NCBI RefSeq assembly: GCF_000410875.1
Contig: NZ_AROI01000008.1
Span: 168,402-232,401 of the forward strand
Length of the DNA stretch: 64,000 bases
Origin: Halopseudomonas pelagia CL-AP6
GTDB taxonomy: Bacteria; Pseudomonadota; Gammaproteobacteria; Pseudomonadales; Pseudomonadaceae
Direction of reading: 5' to 3'
Shown one piece after another: positions 16,319 through 25,531 of the stretch (positions are counted from its first letter, which is position 1; each line of letters begins with the position of its first letter). The position numbers were made by a program, and so were the translations under genes. Below the pieces are notes generated by a model, which saw only the letters and a program-made list of their open reading frames with translations, had not been told where the DNA came from and made no database searches.

Positions 16319-18672
16319 GGCTTATCCTCCCGTTGCTGCGCGACCCAGGCCTGTGCGGCATTCATTGCCGCCAACATGCGTTCCGGTGTCGCCGGCGTAT
16401 CCAGCGGCGGGCTGAAACGATAATCAGCCAGGCTGGCAACCGCGTCGCGCAGCGCACTCCAGACCGCAATGCCGAGCATCAACGGCGGTTCGCCCACAGC
16501 CTTGGAGCGAAAAACGGTGGCTTCCGGATTAGGGCTGGAGGCCATTAGCGTTACGCGCATGTCCGCTGGTGTGTCTGATACTGCGGGAATCTTGTAGGTC
16601 GCAGGACCGGTGGTCAGCAGTCGGCCGGTATCGCTGTACACCAGTTCTTCGGTGGTCAGCCAACCCATACCCTGAATAAAGCCGCCTTCGATCTGGCCGA
16701 TATCGATTTCCGGATTCAGCGACTGTCCGGCATCGTGCAGGATGTCGGTACGCAGCACGCGGTATTCGCCGGTCAGCGTATCCACCACCACCTCGGAGCA
16801 GGCTGCGCCGTTGGCGTAGTACAGAAACGGGTGGCCCTGACCCTTCTCGTGGTCGTAATAGATCTTCGGCGTGGCATAGAAGCCGGTGGACGACAGCGAC
16901 ACCCGATGCATATAGGCAGTCTGGACAAATTTGGCCCAGTCGATCCGCTGCTCGCCAGCAATAACCTGATTGTTTTCAAAGCGCACTTCGCCCGGCTCAC
17001 AGGCAAAGTGCTGCGCGGCGAAGGCGACCAGTCCGGCCTTGATTTTCTCGCAGGCATCCAGCGCCGCCATACCGTTCAAGTCCGACCCCGAGGACGCTGC
17101 GGTGGGCGAGGTATTCGGCACCTTATCGGTACGCGTGGCGGAGACCTTGATCCGCGCCAGATCGACCTGGAAGGCCGAGGCCACCACCTGGGCGATTTTT
17201 ACGTAAAGCCCCTGGCCCATCTCGGTGCCACCGTGATTCAGGTGGATGCTGCCGTCGGTATAGATCAGCACCAGCGCGCCAGCCTGATTCAGATGTTTGG
17301 CGGTAAAGGAGATGCCGAACTTGATCGGCGTCAGCGCCAGACCGCGCTTGAGTATCGGGCTCTTGCGGTTGTAAGCGCTGATTTGCTCACGCCGCACCTG
17401 ATAGTCGGAGCTGGCCTCCAGTTCGTCGATCAGTCGCGGCAGCAGATGCTGTTCGATGATCTGGCCGTAGTGAGTGGTATCGCGCCCTTCGCGGTACAGA
17501 TTGCGCTTGCGCACGGTCAGCGGATCAAGCTCAAGATGGCGGGCGATATCGTCCATCGCCTGCTCGATCACCATCATGCCCTGGGGCCCGCCGAAACCGC
17601 GGAAGGCGGTATTGGACACCGTATGCGTCTTGCAGCGGTGACCGGTTACCCGCGCCTGATCGAGAAAGTAGGCGTTGTCGGCATGGAACATGGCGCGGTC
17701 GACAATGGCATCGGACAGGTCCGGCGAAAAACCGCAGCGCCCGGCGACCATCAGGTCAGCGCCGTGTAGCAAGCCATCCTGATCAAAGCCGACGTCATAG
17801 GTATTGAAAAAATCATGCCGTTTGCCGGTCTGTACCATGTCATCGGCGCGCGCTAGCCGGTACTTCACCGGTTTGCCGGTGACATGCGCCAGCAACGCGG
17901 CGATACAGGCCGGCGCAGCGGCCTGGGTTTCCTTGCCGCCGAAGCCGCCGCCCATACGCCGGACCTCCGCCTGCACTTCGTGAAGCGGCAGGCCGAGCAC
18001 TTCGGCCACCAGCTTCTGCACCTCCGAAGGATGCTGGCTGGAGGTATGCACGAACATGCCACCGTCCTCGGTTGGCTCGACCAGACAAGCCTGGCCTTCA
18101 AGATAGAAGTGCTCCTGCCCACCGACATTGATCTGCCCGCGCAAACGATGCGGTGCCTCCGCCAGCGCCTTGTCCGGGTCGCCGCGCTGCTGAGTGTGGC
18201 TGGGGCGCACATAAAAAGCCTTTTCCAGTGCTTCGGCAGTAGTCAGTACCGGCGGCAGCGGTTGGTAGTCGACCTTGGCCAGACGCGCAGCCTTGCGCGC
18301 CGCATCGTGAGTGGTCGCCGCTACGGCAAAAATCGGTTGGCCCATATGCTCGACGATCTCGCCGGCCAGCACCGGGTCGCCCGGGAATACCGGGCCGATA
18401 TCGCTATGCCCGGGTACATCAGCGACAGTCACCACCGCCACCACACCGGGATAGCTGCGTACCGCACTCAGGTCCATATTCAGTACCCGCGCATGGGCCT
18501 GCTCGCTGTGCCCGACCGCCGCATGCAACAAGCCTTCAGGCTCGGGCAAATCGTCGATATAGCGTGCCTGACCGCGAACATGTTTCCAGGCACTGTCGTG
18601 ATGGGCGTTGTGCCCTGCAAGACCGACCGGCTGCCCGGTCTGATTGGCTAGGGTTTCGGGAAGCTTACGCAT
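16303..18672 (-). CDS. xdhB: Xanthine dehydrogenase molybdopterin subunit
   Basis: A 789-residue molybdenum-binding subunit of normal length. The Moco motif GGGFGGKETQ sits at residues 241-250, and the late KAVGEPPLMLG segment holds the catalytic glutamate. With XdhA it oxidises hypoxanthine to xanthine and xanthine to urate in the cytoplasm. The start overlaps xdhA by 8 bp. Confidence 0.95.
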   Translation of the reverse strand: MRKLPETLANQTGQPVGLAGHNAHHDSAWKHVRGQARYIDDLPEPEGLLHAAVGHSEQAHARVLNMDLSAVRSYPGVVAVVTVADVPGHSDIGPVFPGDPVLAGEIVEHMGQPIFAVAATTHDAARKAARLAKVDYQPLPPVLTTAEALEKAFYVRPSHTQQRGDPDKALAEAPHRLRGQINVGGQEHFYLEGQACLVEPTEDGGMFVHTSSQHPSEVQKLVAEVLGLPLHEVQAEVRRMGGGFGGKETQAAAPACIAALLAHVTGKPVKYRLARADDMVQTGKRHDFFNTYDVGFDQDGLLHGADLMVAGRCGFSPDLSDAIVDRAMFHADNAYFLDQARVTGHRCKTHTVSNTAFRGFGGPQGMMVIEQAMDDIARHLELDPLTVRKRNLYREGRDTTHYGQIIEQHLLPRLIDELEASSDYQVRREQISAYNRKSPILKRGLALTPIKFGISFTAKHLNQAGALVLIYTDGSIHLNHGGTEMGQGLYVKIAQVVASAFQVDLARIKVSATRTDKVPNTSPTAASSGSDLNGMAALDACEKIKAGLVAFAAQHFACEPGEVRFENNQVIAGEQRIDWAKFVQTAYMHRVSLSSTGFYATPKIYYDHEKGQGHPFLYYANGAACSEVVVDTLTGEYRVLRTDILHDAGQSLNPEIDIGQIEGGFIQGMGWLTTEELVYSDTGRLLTTGPATYKIPAVSDTPADMRVTLMASSPNPEATVFRSKAVGEPPLMLGIAVWSALRDAVASLADYRFSPPLDTPATPERMLAAMNAAQAWVAQQREDKPCSIG

Positions 18673-20137
18673 AATCAGTCACCATCAATCCGTATTCGCT
18701 ATCAGCGCTGTCAGCGTGTTCCAGCAACGCGCGGCGCAGCAGGTTGCCGGCCACCTGGACACGGTATGCCGCCGAGGCGCGCACGTCCGAGATCGGCGAA
18801 AAGTCATTCGCCAGTGCGGCGATCGCCAAGGTGATACTGGCATCGTCAAAGGTCGCACCGCGCAGCGCGGCTTCGGCTGCGCGGGCGCGCTTGGGAATGG
18901 CGGCCATACCGCCATAGGCCAGGCGACAATCGATGATCTGCTGACCATCAAAACGGAACCAGAAAGCCCCCAGTACTGCGGAAATATCGTCATCCAGACG
19001 CTTGGAGACCTTGTAGATAAACAAGCGCTCTTGCGCGGTAGATGCATCCCGCTGCGGCTCCGGCACCCGCACGCTACGAATAAATTCACCGGGGCGCAGG
19101 GCGGTCTTGCGGTAATCAAGAAAGAACGCCTCCAGCGCCAGCCAGCGCGTGCCTGCGGCGCTGTCGAGCTGGATCTGCGCGTCCAGCGCAAGCAGCGGTG
19201 GTGGCATGTCGGCGATCGGTGAGGCGTTGCCGATATTGCCACCCAGGGTGCCGCGATTGCGAATTTGCAGCGAACCCAGGCGTTCAAGCATGGGGCCGAA
19301 GGCCGGCCAGCGCGCACTCAGCAGCTTGCCGGCGCGGCGGTAACTAACAGCGGCGCCAATACACAATCCTTCATCGCTAGATTCGATACTCTGCAGCTCG
19401 GGTACCTGCTCGGTAGACACCAGATGCGGCAAGGTCTTGAGTTGCTGGGTGATTTCCAGCGCCAGATCGGTGCTGCCCGCCACCAGACGCGCATTGGGCG
19501 AACTGGCCAGCAGGTCACGCAGTTGCTGCAACGTGACGGGCGCATCGAAGCGTTTGCCTTGAGCATCCTGCAGACTGGCTGCCGGCATATCCTTGATTGA
19601 GGGCATTGGGGTGTTCATCAATCCACCGCCTTCCCACACCTGCACGTCATTGATGACCGAACGGGTGGCCGCATCCACGATTGGACGATAACCGGTGCAA
19701 CGGCACAGATTGCCAGACAAGGCTTCGAGCAGACGATGACGATCACAATTCTGTTGCTGATCTGCCACCTCATGGTGCAGTGCCACCAGCGACATGATGA
19801 TGCCCGGTGTACAAAAGCCGCATTGCGAACCATGGCACTCAACCATGGCCGTCTGCACCGGATGCGCCGGCTCACTCTGCAACGCATCAATGGTCACCAG
19901 ATGCTTGCCATGCAGGCTGCCAATCAGCGCTATGCAGCTGTTAATGCTCTGATAACTCAAGCCATTCTCGTCTGTCGGCGTGCCGAGCATAACGGTGCAG
20001 GCGCCGCAATCGCCGGAAGCACAACCCTCCTTGGTTCCGGTCAGCCGCATTTTGGTGCGCAGCCACTCAAGAATGCTCAGATTTGGATCAGCGCTTTCCA
20101 GTGTCTGGGGCTGACCGTTCAAATAGAACTCAATCAC
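18665..20137 (-). CDS. xdhA: Xanthine dehydrogenase small subunit (2Fe-2S and FAD)
   Basis: A 490-residue subunit. Two [2Fe-2S] clusters are marked by C39, C44, C47, C68 and by C106, C109, C145, C147. A FAD-binding domain follows from about residue 180, and the CO-dehydrogenase-like C-terminal domain ends the protein. I chose GTG at 20137 because GGAG lies 6 bp upstream and the protein then begins at the conserved IEFYLNG; the frame from 20200 runs toward the promoter. It heads the operon xdhABC-uraD-uraH-guaD-puuD behind the sigma-54 promoter at 20239-20254. Confidence 0.94.
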   Translation of the reverse strand: MIEFYLNGQPQTLESADPNLSILEWLRTKMRLTGTKEGCASGDCGACTVMLGTPTDENGLSYQSINSCIALIGSLHGKHLVTIDALQSEPAHPVQTAMVECHGSQCGFCTPGIIMSLVALHHEVADQQQNCDRHRLLEALSGNLCRCTGYRPIVDAATRSVINDVQVWEGGGLMNTPMPSIKDMPAASLQDAQGKRFDAPVTLQQLRDLLASSPNARLVAGSTDLALEITQQLKTLPHLVSTEQVPELQSIESSDEGLCIGAAVSYRRAGKLLSARWPAFGPMLERLGSLQIRNRGTLGGNIGNASPIADMPPPLLALDAQIQLDSAAGTRWLALEAFFLDYRKTALRPGEFIRSVRVPEPQRDASTAQERLFIYKVSKRLDDDISAVLGAFWFRFDGQQIIDCRLAYGGMAAIPKRARAAEAALRGATFDDASITLAIAALANDFSPISDVRASAAYRVQVAGNLLRRALLEHADSADSEYGLMVTDYA

Positions 20138-20238
20138 AGGTTTCTCCGCGTTCTCTACTGTTGACCGCTTTTCCCGCCCATTACCAACCCAATACAGCAA
20201 GCAATGATGCGGTGTTCGAGGTAGTCACCGCAAACAAC

Positions 20239-20254
20239 TGCAAAAAGCTGACCA
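20239..20254 (-). promoter_or_regulatory. Sigma-54 promoter of the xdh operon
   Basis: On the minus strand TGGTCAGCTTTTTGCA has exact GG-N10-GC spacing and a TTGCA -12 box. Its -24 part overlaps the RutR-like dyad at 20248-20263, so the repressor would directly hide the promoter. Confidence 0.65.
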
Positions 20255-20263
20255 CTTAGTCCA
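20248..20263. promoter_or_regulatory. RutR-type operator
   Basis: CTGACCACTTAGTCCA is a degenerate copy of the 16-bp dyad repeated through the window (consensus CTGAYCNNNTGGTCAG on one strand). It is paired with 20323-20338, 75 bp away centre to centre, about seven helical turns, which would allow looping. Confidence 0.5.
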
Positions 20264-20293
20264 TTTAAAATATTTTTTGCGTTTTGGCTCATG

Positions 20294-20309
20294 TGGCAAG
20301 CAAATTGCT
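20294..20309 (+). promoter_or_regulatory. Sigma-54 promoter of nucleoside ABC operon 1
   Basis: TGGCAAGCAAATTGCT fits the consensus with GG-N10-GC spacing. It drives the genes from 20376 and diverges from the xdh promoter 40 bp away. Confidence 0.7.
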
Positions 20310-20322
20310 CATCGAGTAAATG

Positions 20323-20338
20323 CTGATTATCTGGTCAG
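20323..20338. promoter_or_regulatory. RutR-type operator
   Basis: CTGATTATCTGGTCAG lies at about +4 of the plus-strand sigma-54 start, a position where a repressor blocks promoter escape. Confidence 0.6.
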
Positions 20339-20375
20339 CTTATTACATGCACGCAAATACATGCCGGGGTCCTGA

Positions 20376-21932
20376 ATGCTGACGGCCGAACGTTTAAAAC
20401 TGCAGAACATCGTTAAACAATACCCGGGCTGCCGGGCGAATGACGGTGTCCAGTTGACCGTAACTGCCGGTGAGATCCATGCCTTGCTGGGAGAAAACGG
20501 CGCGGGCAAAAGCACCTTGATGAAGATCATCTACGGTGTCATCCAACCAGACGAGGGCTCCCTGACCTGGAACGGCCACCCTCTGGTATTGCAGGGCCCC
20601 GCCCACGCCCGTGAGTTGGGGATCGGCATGGTATTCCAGCATTTTTCGCTGTTCGAAACGCTGACGGTAGCCGAGAACATTGCTCTTAGCCTGCCCGCCG
20701 CCGAGGCGCGTAACCGCAGCCGTCTGGACGCGCGCATTCGCGAGGTCTCTGCCCATTACGGCATGAGCCTTGATCCACGCCGCTACGTCAACACGCTGTC
20801 CATCGGCGAGCGCCAGCGCGTGGAAATCGTCCGCTGCCTGATTCAGGAAAGCTCGCTGCTGATTCTCGATGAACCCACCTCGGTGCTCACGCCCCAGGAG
20901 GTCGAGGTGCTGTTCCGTACGCTGCGCCAACTGTCCAGCGAGGGCTGCAGCATTCTGTTTATCAGTCACAAGTTGCAGGAAGTGCGTGACCTGTGCCACC
21001 GCGCCACGGTATTGCGCCAGGGCCGGGTCACAGGTGAATGCCGGCCAGCCGAGGTATCAACCGACGACATAGCGCGAATGATGGTGGGCAATGATACGCC
21101 GCTGTCCACCCAGGTTGCTCCGGCAGAGCCCGGCGAGACTCTGCTGACGTTGAATGATCTCAGCTACACCAGCCGCGACCCCTTTGGCACCAGCCTGAGC
21201 AATATCGATATGCAGCTGCGCGCCGGCGAAATCGTCGGTATCGCTGGCGTTGCCGGTAATGGTCAGGACGAATTGCTACGCGCCCTTTCCGGAGAGGTTC
21301 TGGTCGCCGCCAACAGTCTGCAACTGAACGGACTACCGATTGGGCGGCGCGGCGCGGCTCAACGCCGTCGGCTTGGCGTCGCGGTGGTGCCAGAGGAGCG
21401 CCTGGGGCGCGGCGCGGTACCCGCCATGTCACTGACCGAGAATACCCTGCTGACCGCCTATGATCGCGGGCTGGTCAAAGGGGGTTTACTCAAGGGCGGC
21501 AAGATTCGTGAATACGCCACGCGTATACGCGAGCAGTTCGGCGTGCGCTGCAGCAGTATCGACAGCCCGGCGACCAGTCTCTCGGGAGGTAATCTGCAAA
21601 AATTCATCATCGGCCGCGAAGCACTGCAACAGCCACGTCTGCTGGTCGCCTCACACCCCACCTGGGGTGTGGATGTCGGCTCGGCGGTGGCCATCCACGA
21701 GGCCTTGGTCGCGCTACGTGATCAGGGCGCTGCGGTACTACTGATCTCCGAAGACCTCGACGAGCTGTACCAACTGTGCGGCCGCATGGGAGCGATCTGC
21801 AGTGGGCGCTTATCACCACTGGTGCCCACCGCCGAACTGAGTATCGAAAAGCTCGGCCAGTGGATGGCCGGGGACTTTCCACAGGGCACGCCCCGACTGA
21901 ACGATAAGGGGGCGGTCCATGCTGTCGCTTGA
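20376..21932 (+). CDS. Nucleoside ABC transporter ATPase, duplicated (system 1)
   Basis: A 518-residue RbsA-type protein with two ATPase domains. Domain 1 has Walker A LGENGAGKST and Walker B LLILDEPTS; domain 2 keeps the signature SGGN but a degenerate Walker A (AGVAGNGQDE), as in the family. It powers import through the two permeases that follow. No binding protein is encoded next to it; the BMP protein at 5095-6162 is the likely partner. The ATG at 20376 has only a weak ribosome binding site. Confidence 0.88.
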   Translation: MLTAERLKLQNIVKQYPGCRANDGVQLTVTAGEIHALLGENGAGKSTLMKIIYGVIQPDEGSLTWNGHPLVLQGPAHARELGIGMVFQHFSLFETLTVAENIALSLPAAEARNRSRLDARIREVSAHYGMSLDPRRYVNTLSIGERQRVEIVRCLIQESSLLILDEPTSVLTPQEVEVLFRTLRQLSSEGCSILFISHKLQEVRDLCHRATVLRQGRVTGECRPAEVSTDDIARMMVGNDTPLSTQVAPAEPGETLLTLNDLSYTSRDPFGTSLSNIDMQLRAGEIVGIAGVAGNGQDELLRALSGEVLVAANSLQLNGLPIGRRGAAQRRRLGVAVVPEERLGRGAVPAMSLTENTLLTAYDRGLVKGGLLKGGKIREYATRIREQFGVRCSSIDSPATSLSGGNLQKFIIGREALQQPRLLVASHPTWGVDVGSAVAIHEALVALRDQGAAVLLISEDLDELYQLCGRMGAICSGRLSPLVPTAELSIEKLGQWMAGDFPQGTPRLNDKGAVHAVA

Positions 21933-23007
21933 ACGCCGCGCTACCGACTCACGGCTAATGCAGTGGACGTCACCGTTGCTGGCCCTGGTGCTAACCGTTA
22001 TTACCGCCCTGGGCCTGTTTCTGGCGCTGGGAAAAGACCCGATTGAGGGCCTGACGTTCTTCTTTCTGGTGCCTTTGAGCGACGCCCATGGCTGGGCCGA
22101 ACTGGGGTTGAAGATGGCACCGCTGTTGCTCTGCGCTGCGGGTCTGACCCTCTGCTACCGCGCAAAGCTGTGGAATATCGGTGCCGAGGGCCACTTCCTG
22201 ATGGGCGCGCTCTGGGCCTCGGTGGTGGCACTGCAGCTAACGGACCAAAGCGGCTTCTGGGTATTACCCGCGGTGCTGCTAGCGGGCGCGCTGGCCGGTG
22301 CGCTCTGGGCCTGGATCGCGGCGGTGCTGAAGACGCACTTTCACTGCAATGAAATTCTCACCACCATCATGCTCAATTACATTGCGTTGAACCTGCTGCT
22401 CTACACCGTACATGGCCCACTCAAGGACCCGATGGGCTTCGGCTTCCCGCAGTCGGAGATGTTCGCCAGCGCCGCACTGCTGCCCAAGCTGATTCCTGAC
22501 ACGCGCCTGCATATCGGTCTGTTATTCGCACTACTGGCTGCGGTGGTCGTCGGCGTACTCTTTACCCGAACCTTTGTCGGCTTTCAGCTCAAGGTGCTGG
22601 GCCAGGATACCCGCGCGGCAGCCTTTGCCGGTTTCGGCGCACGGCGCCTGACCTGGCTGGCCTTTCTGCTGGCTGGCGGGATGGCCGGGCTGGCTGGCGC
22701 CTCGGAAGTCAGCGGACCGATCGGCCAACTGGTGCCTCAAGTATCCCCCGGCTACGGCTATACCGCCATCATCGTGGTGTTTCTCGGGCGTATGCAGGCG
22801 CTCGGCATCGTCCTGGCCAGCGCGCTGCTGGCACTCACCTTTATGGGCGGCGAGATGCTGCAGATCGCGATGAACCTACCCAAAGCCATCACCGGCTTGT
22901 TCCAGGGTCTACTGCTGTTCTATCTGCTGACCTGTGACGCCTTCATCCACTACCGCCTGCGCCTGCGTCGTCCGCTGTCGCCCCTGACAACCGCACGGGA
23001 GGCCTGA
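21919..23007 (+). CDS. Nucleoside ABC transporter permease A (system 1)
   Basis: A 362-residue inner-membrane permease of the BPD_transp_2 family with about nine spans. It includes the conserved RAKLWNIGAEGHF and NEILTTIMLNYIALN stretches seen in nucleoside (YufP-like) permeases. It overlaps the ATPase gene by 14 bp and the next permease by 1 bp. Confidence 0.9.
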   Translation: MLSLERRATDSRLMQWTSPLLALVLTVITALGLFLALGKDPIEGLTFFFLVPLSDAHGWAELGLKMAPLLLCAAGLTLCYRAKLWNIGAEGHFLMGALWASVVALQLTDQSGFWVLPAVLLAGALAGALWAWIAAVLKTHFHCNEILTTIMLNYIALNLLLYTVHGPLKDPMGFGFPQSEMFASAALLPKLIPDTRLHIGLLFALLAAVVVGVLFTRTFVGFQLKVLGQDTRAAAFAGFGARRLTWLAFLLAGGMAGLAGASEVSGPIGQLVPQVSPGYGYTAIIVVFLGRMQALGIVLASALLALTFMGGEMLQIAMNLPKAITGLFQGLLLFYLLTCDAFIHYRLRLRRPLSPLTTAREA

Positions 23008-23933
23008 TGGATACGCTGCTAATCACCAACATATTGGCCGCGACCATCATCGCCGGCACGCCACTGCTATTGGTGGCGCTGGGCGAACTGGTGTGCGAAC
23101 GCTCCGGCGTACTCAATCTAGGTCAGGAAGGCATGATGCTGATGGGCGCGGTGATGGGCTTTATTGCCGCTGTGACCAGCGGCAGCCTGGCCGTCGGCGT
23201 GCTGGTCGCCATTGCCGCCGGCATCGCCATGTCGATGCTGTTCGCCCTGATGGCTGTAACCCTGGCGGCCAACCAGTACGCAGCTGGGCTGGCGCTGACT
23301 ATTTTCGGTACTGGCTTGAGCGCTTTTATCGGCAGCGGCTACGTGGGCCGATCGATCTCCGGCTTTCCGAAAATCGCCATTCCCTATCTGTCCGACATTC
23401 CCGTACTGGGCCCGGTGCTGTTCCGCCAGGACCTGCTGGTCTACCTGTCACTGCTGATGTTCGTGCTGGTCTTCGTGTTCCTGCGTTACAGCCGGGGAGG
23501 GCTGATCGTACGGGCGGTGGGTGAATCGCCGGAAGCGGCCAACGCCAACGGCATGCGTGTGCTGGCTGTGCGCTACCTGGCGGTGGCCTTTGGCGGCGGC
23601 ATGGCCGGGCTGGCCGGCGCCTACCTGTCGTTAGCCTATACCCCGATGTGGACCGAAAACATGACCTCCGGGCGCGGCTGGATTGCCCTGGCGCTAGTGG
23701 TTTTCGCTACCTGGAAACCCGAACGGGTGCTGCTCGGCGCCTATCTGTTCGGCGCTGCCAGCATTCTGCATCTGGTGCTACAGGGCCTCGGCTGGCGCAG
23801 TTCGACCGAGCTGCTAGCGATGCTGCCCTATGTGGTGACCATCGTCGTGCTGGTGCTGCTGTCGTGGAATCCAACCCGTACGCAACTGAATACCCCTTTA
23901 TCAATCGGCCAACCTTATAGGCCGAGCAAGTGA
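23007..23933 (+). CDS. Nucleoside ABC transporter permease B (system 1)
   Basis: A 308-residue BPD_transp_2 permease (YufQ-like) with about nine spans and the ERSGVLNLGQEGMMLMGA segment. It forms the heterodimeric channel with permease A. Its start overlaps the previous stop as TGATG. Confidence 0.9.
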   Translation: MDTLLITNILAATIIAGTPLLLVALGELVCERSGVLNLGQEGMMLMGAVMGFIAAVTSGSLAVGVLVAIAAGIAMSMLFALMAVTLAANQYAAGLALTIFGTGLSAFIGSGYVGRSISGFPKIAIPYLSDIPVLGPVLFRQDLLVYLSLLMFVLVFVFLRYSRGGLIVRAVGESPEAANANGMRVLAVRYLAVAFGGGMAGLAGAYLSLAYTPMWTENMTSGRGWIALALVVFATWKPERVLLGAYLFGAASILHLVLQGLGWRSSTELLAMLPYVVTIVVLVLLSWNPTRTQLNTPLSIGQPYRPSK

Positions 23934-23985
23934 CTTGAACACCCATATGCCAACCAAAAACTAAATCACATCTAAGGAAACGACC

Positions 23986-24738
23986 ATGAAAACATTGCAC
24001 AAAACCCTGATGGCAGTCTGCATCGCAGCTTCCTTCACTCCCGCTGCTCACGCCGAAAAGTACTTCTCGGACTCCAGCATTTCCTTACTCTACAGTGACG
24101 ACTATCAGGCCTTTGGTCCGCAGAAGCGCACCGATACCTACTTCACTTTCGAGAACGCCACTGGCCACAACTGGGGCAGCACCTTCTTCTTCGTCGACCG
24201 TAACCAGGGGCACGGCAAGGACTCGGACAGCGACGACATTTACGGCGAATTTGCGCCGAACATCAGCCTTGGCTGGTTGACTGGCAATGACCTGAGCTAC
24301 GGGCTGATCAAGGATGTGACGCTGTCTGGTCAATACGAGTTCGGCGGCGGCACCAACGTCAACAACGTCATGCTGGGGATGGGGCTGGACTGGAACATTC
24401 CCGGCCTGCAGTACTTCGGCACCCGGGTTTACCACGTCAACAACAGCGAAACCGATAACGACTACCAACTGACTGTGGTCTGGGGCGCCCCCATGGAGTT
24501 CGGCCCTACGCGCATTCTGTTTGACGGCTATATCGATTGGTCTTCCGCCGCAGACGACCACAAGTCCGACTTCCACTTTAACCCGCAGTTGAAACTGGAT
24601 ATCGGTAACTACTTCGGCAGCCCGCGCGTGCTCTATGCCGGTATCGAGTACTCCTACTGGAACAACAAGTACGGCCTGGGCGATGCCGTCATGGACACCG
24701 AGAGCGCCGTCAGCGCCCTGGTTAAATTTCACTTTTGA
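23986..24738 (+). CDS. Tsx-like outer-membrane nucleoside channel
   Basis: A 250-residue protein with a signal peptide cleaved after AHA (residue about 23), alternating aromatic beta strands and a terminal phenylalanine (VKFHF), as in outer-membrane barrels of the OmpK/Tsx family. Tsx channels carry nucleosides across the outer membrane. It lies 52 bp behind the ABC permease, so outer and inner membrane steps are encoded in one operon. AAGGAAACG precedes the ATG. Confidence 0.85.
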   Translation: MKTLHKTLMAVCIAASFTPAAHAEKYFSDSSISLLYSDDYQAFGPQKRTDTYFTFENATGHNWGSTFFFVDRNQGHGKDSDSDDIYGEFAPNISLGWLTGNDLSYGLIKDVTLSGQYEFGGGTNVNNVMLGMGLDWNIPGLQYFGTRVYHVNNSETDNDYQLTVVWGAPMEFGPTRILFDGYIDWSSAADDHKSDFHFNPQLKLDIGNYFGSPRVLYAGIEYSYWNNKYGLGDAVMDTESAVSALVKFHF

Positions 24739-24745
24739 TCAAGTC

Positions 24746-24773
24746 AGGGAGTTCGGCTAATGTCGAACTCCCT
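24746..24773 (+). terminator. Hairpin after the Tsx-like gene
   Basis: AGGGAGTTCG and CGAACTCCCT form a perfect 10-bp stem with an 8-nt loop, 8 bp after the stop. There is no T tract, so it may protect the 3' end or cause partial termination before the regulator gene. Confidence 0.55.
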
Positions 24774-24798
24774 ACCGCGTAGAAGTGACGAGACAGGC

Positions 24799-25446
24799 AT
24801 GACAACCAAGACCCGATCAAAGACCTACCGACCCGGACGTATTCGCGAACGTAATCGCGAAATCATTCTGGCTGCGGCGGAGCAGGAATTTGCCCAGCAT
24901 GGTTTTCGCGGTGCCACCATCCAGGATATAGCCGAACGGGCTGAGCTACCGAAATCCAATGTGCTGTATTACTTCAGCAACAAGAAGGAAATCTACGGCG
25001 CCATGTTCGACGACATCCTGTCGCGCTGGAATGCGGTATTCACCTCGGTGGCACCTGAAGACGATCCGGCCACGGCACTAACCGCGTTTATTCGTACCAA
25101 GGTCGAACTATCCCGTACCCATCCGCTAGCCTCGCGCCTGTTCGCGATGGAAATCATTCAGGGCGCGCCCTTTCTGATGAACCATCTGCGCGGCACCATG
25201 CGTGACTGGGTCAGGGGGCGTGCAACCGTCATCCAGCAATGGATTGACGAGGGCCGTATGGCTCAGGTCGACCCGGTACAGCTGATCTTTCTGATCTGGT
25301 CATCAACCCAGCATTATGCCGACTTCCAGGTGCAGATTCTGATGGTGGAAAACAAGGCGGAGTATGAGAAGCAGGACTTCGATCATGCCGCCGATTTTCT
25401 GACCAGCGTGATTCTGCGTGGTTGCGGCCTGGATATCCCCACATGA
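24799..25446 (+). CDS. TetR family regulator, RutR paralogue
   Basis: A 215-residue repressor. The N-terminal helix-turn-helix (TIQDIAERAELPKSNVLYYF) and the YcdC-like C-terminal domain (WSSTQHYADFQVQI) match RutR, whose own copy here lies at 39211-39939. RutR binds uracil or thymine and controls pyrimidine and purine genes, so a nucleobase effector is likely. The ATG at 24799 avoids a frame extension that starts inside the hairpin at 24746-24773. It may bind some of the 16-bp operators of this window. Confidence 0.85.
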   Translation: MTTKTRSKTYRPGRIRERNREIILAAAEQEFAQHGFRGATIQDIAERAELPKSNVLYYFSNKKEIYGAMFDDILSRWNAVFTSVAPEDDPATALTAFIRTKVELSRTHPLASRLFAMEIIQGAPFLMNHLRGTMRDWVRGRATVIQQWIDEGRMAQVDPVQLIFLIWSSTQHYADFQVQILMVENKAEYEKQDFDHAADFLTSVILRGCGLDIPT

Positions 25447-25526
25447 ACAATATGCGCCTGATCAACGTCGGACAGCTCAGTCGCGATAGCCTCGCGCTGT
25501 TCGCCAACGTCAGCGCCCAGAGGTAA
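25443..25526 (+). CDS. Possible 27-residue reading frame
   Basis: An ATG overlaps the stop of the regulator gene as ATGA and opens a frame of 27 codons ending 5 bp before the next gene. No ribosome binding site is visible, so expression would rely on coupling. It may be a leader peptide, the remnant of a gene start, or chance. Confidence 0.25.
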   Translation: MNNMRLINVGQLSRDSLALFANVSAQR

Positions 25527-25531
25527 ACCCG

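Noticed and set aside
16735..17769. 344-codon plus-strand frame inside xdhB
   Set aside because: It lies wholly within a conserved enzyme gene on the other strand; high GC often opens such frames.
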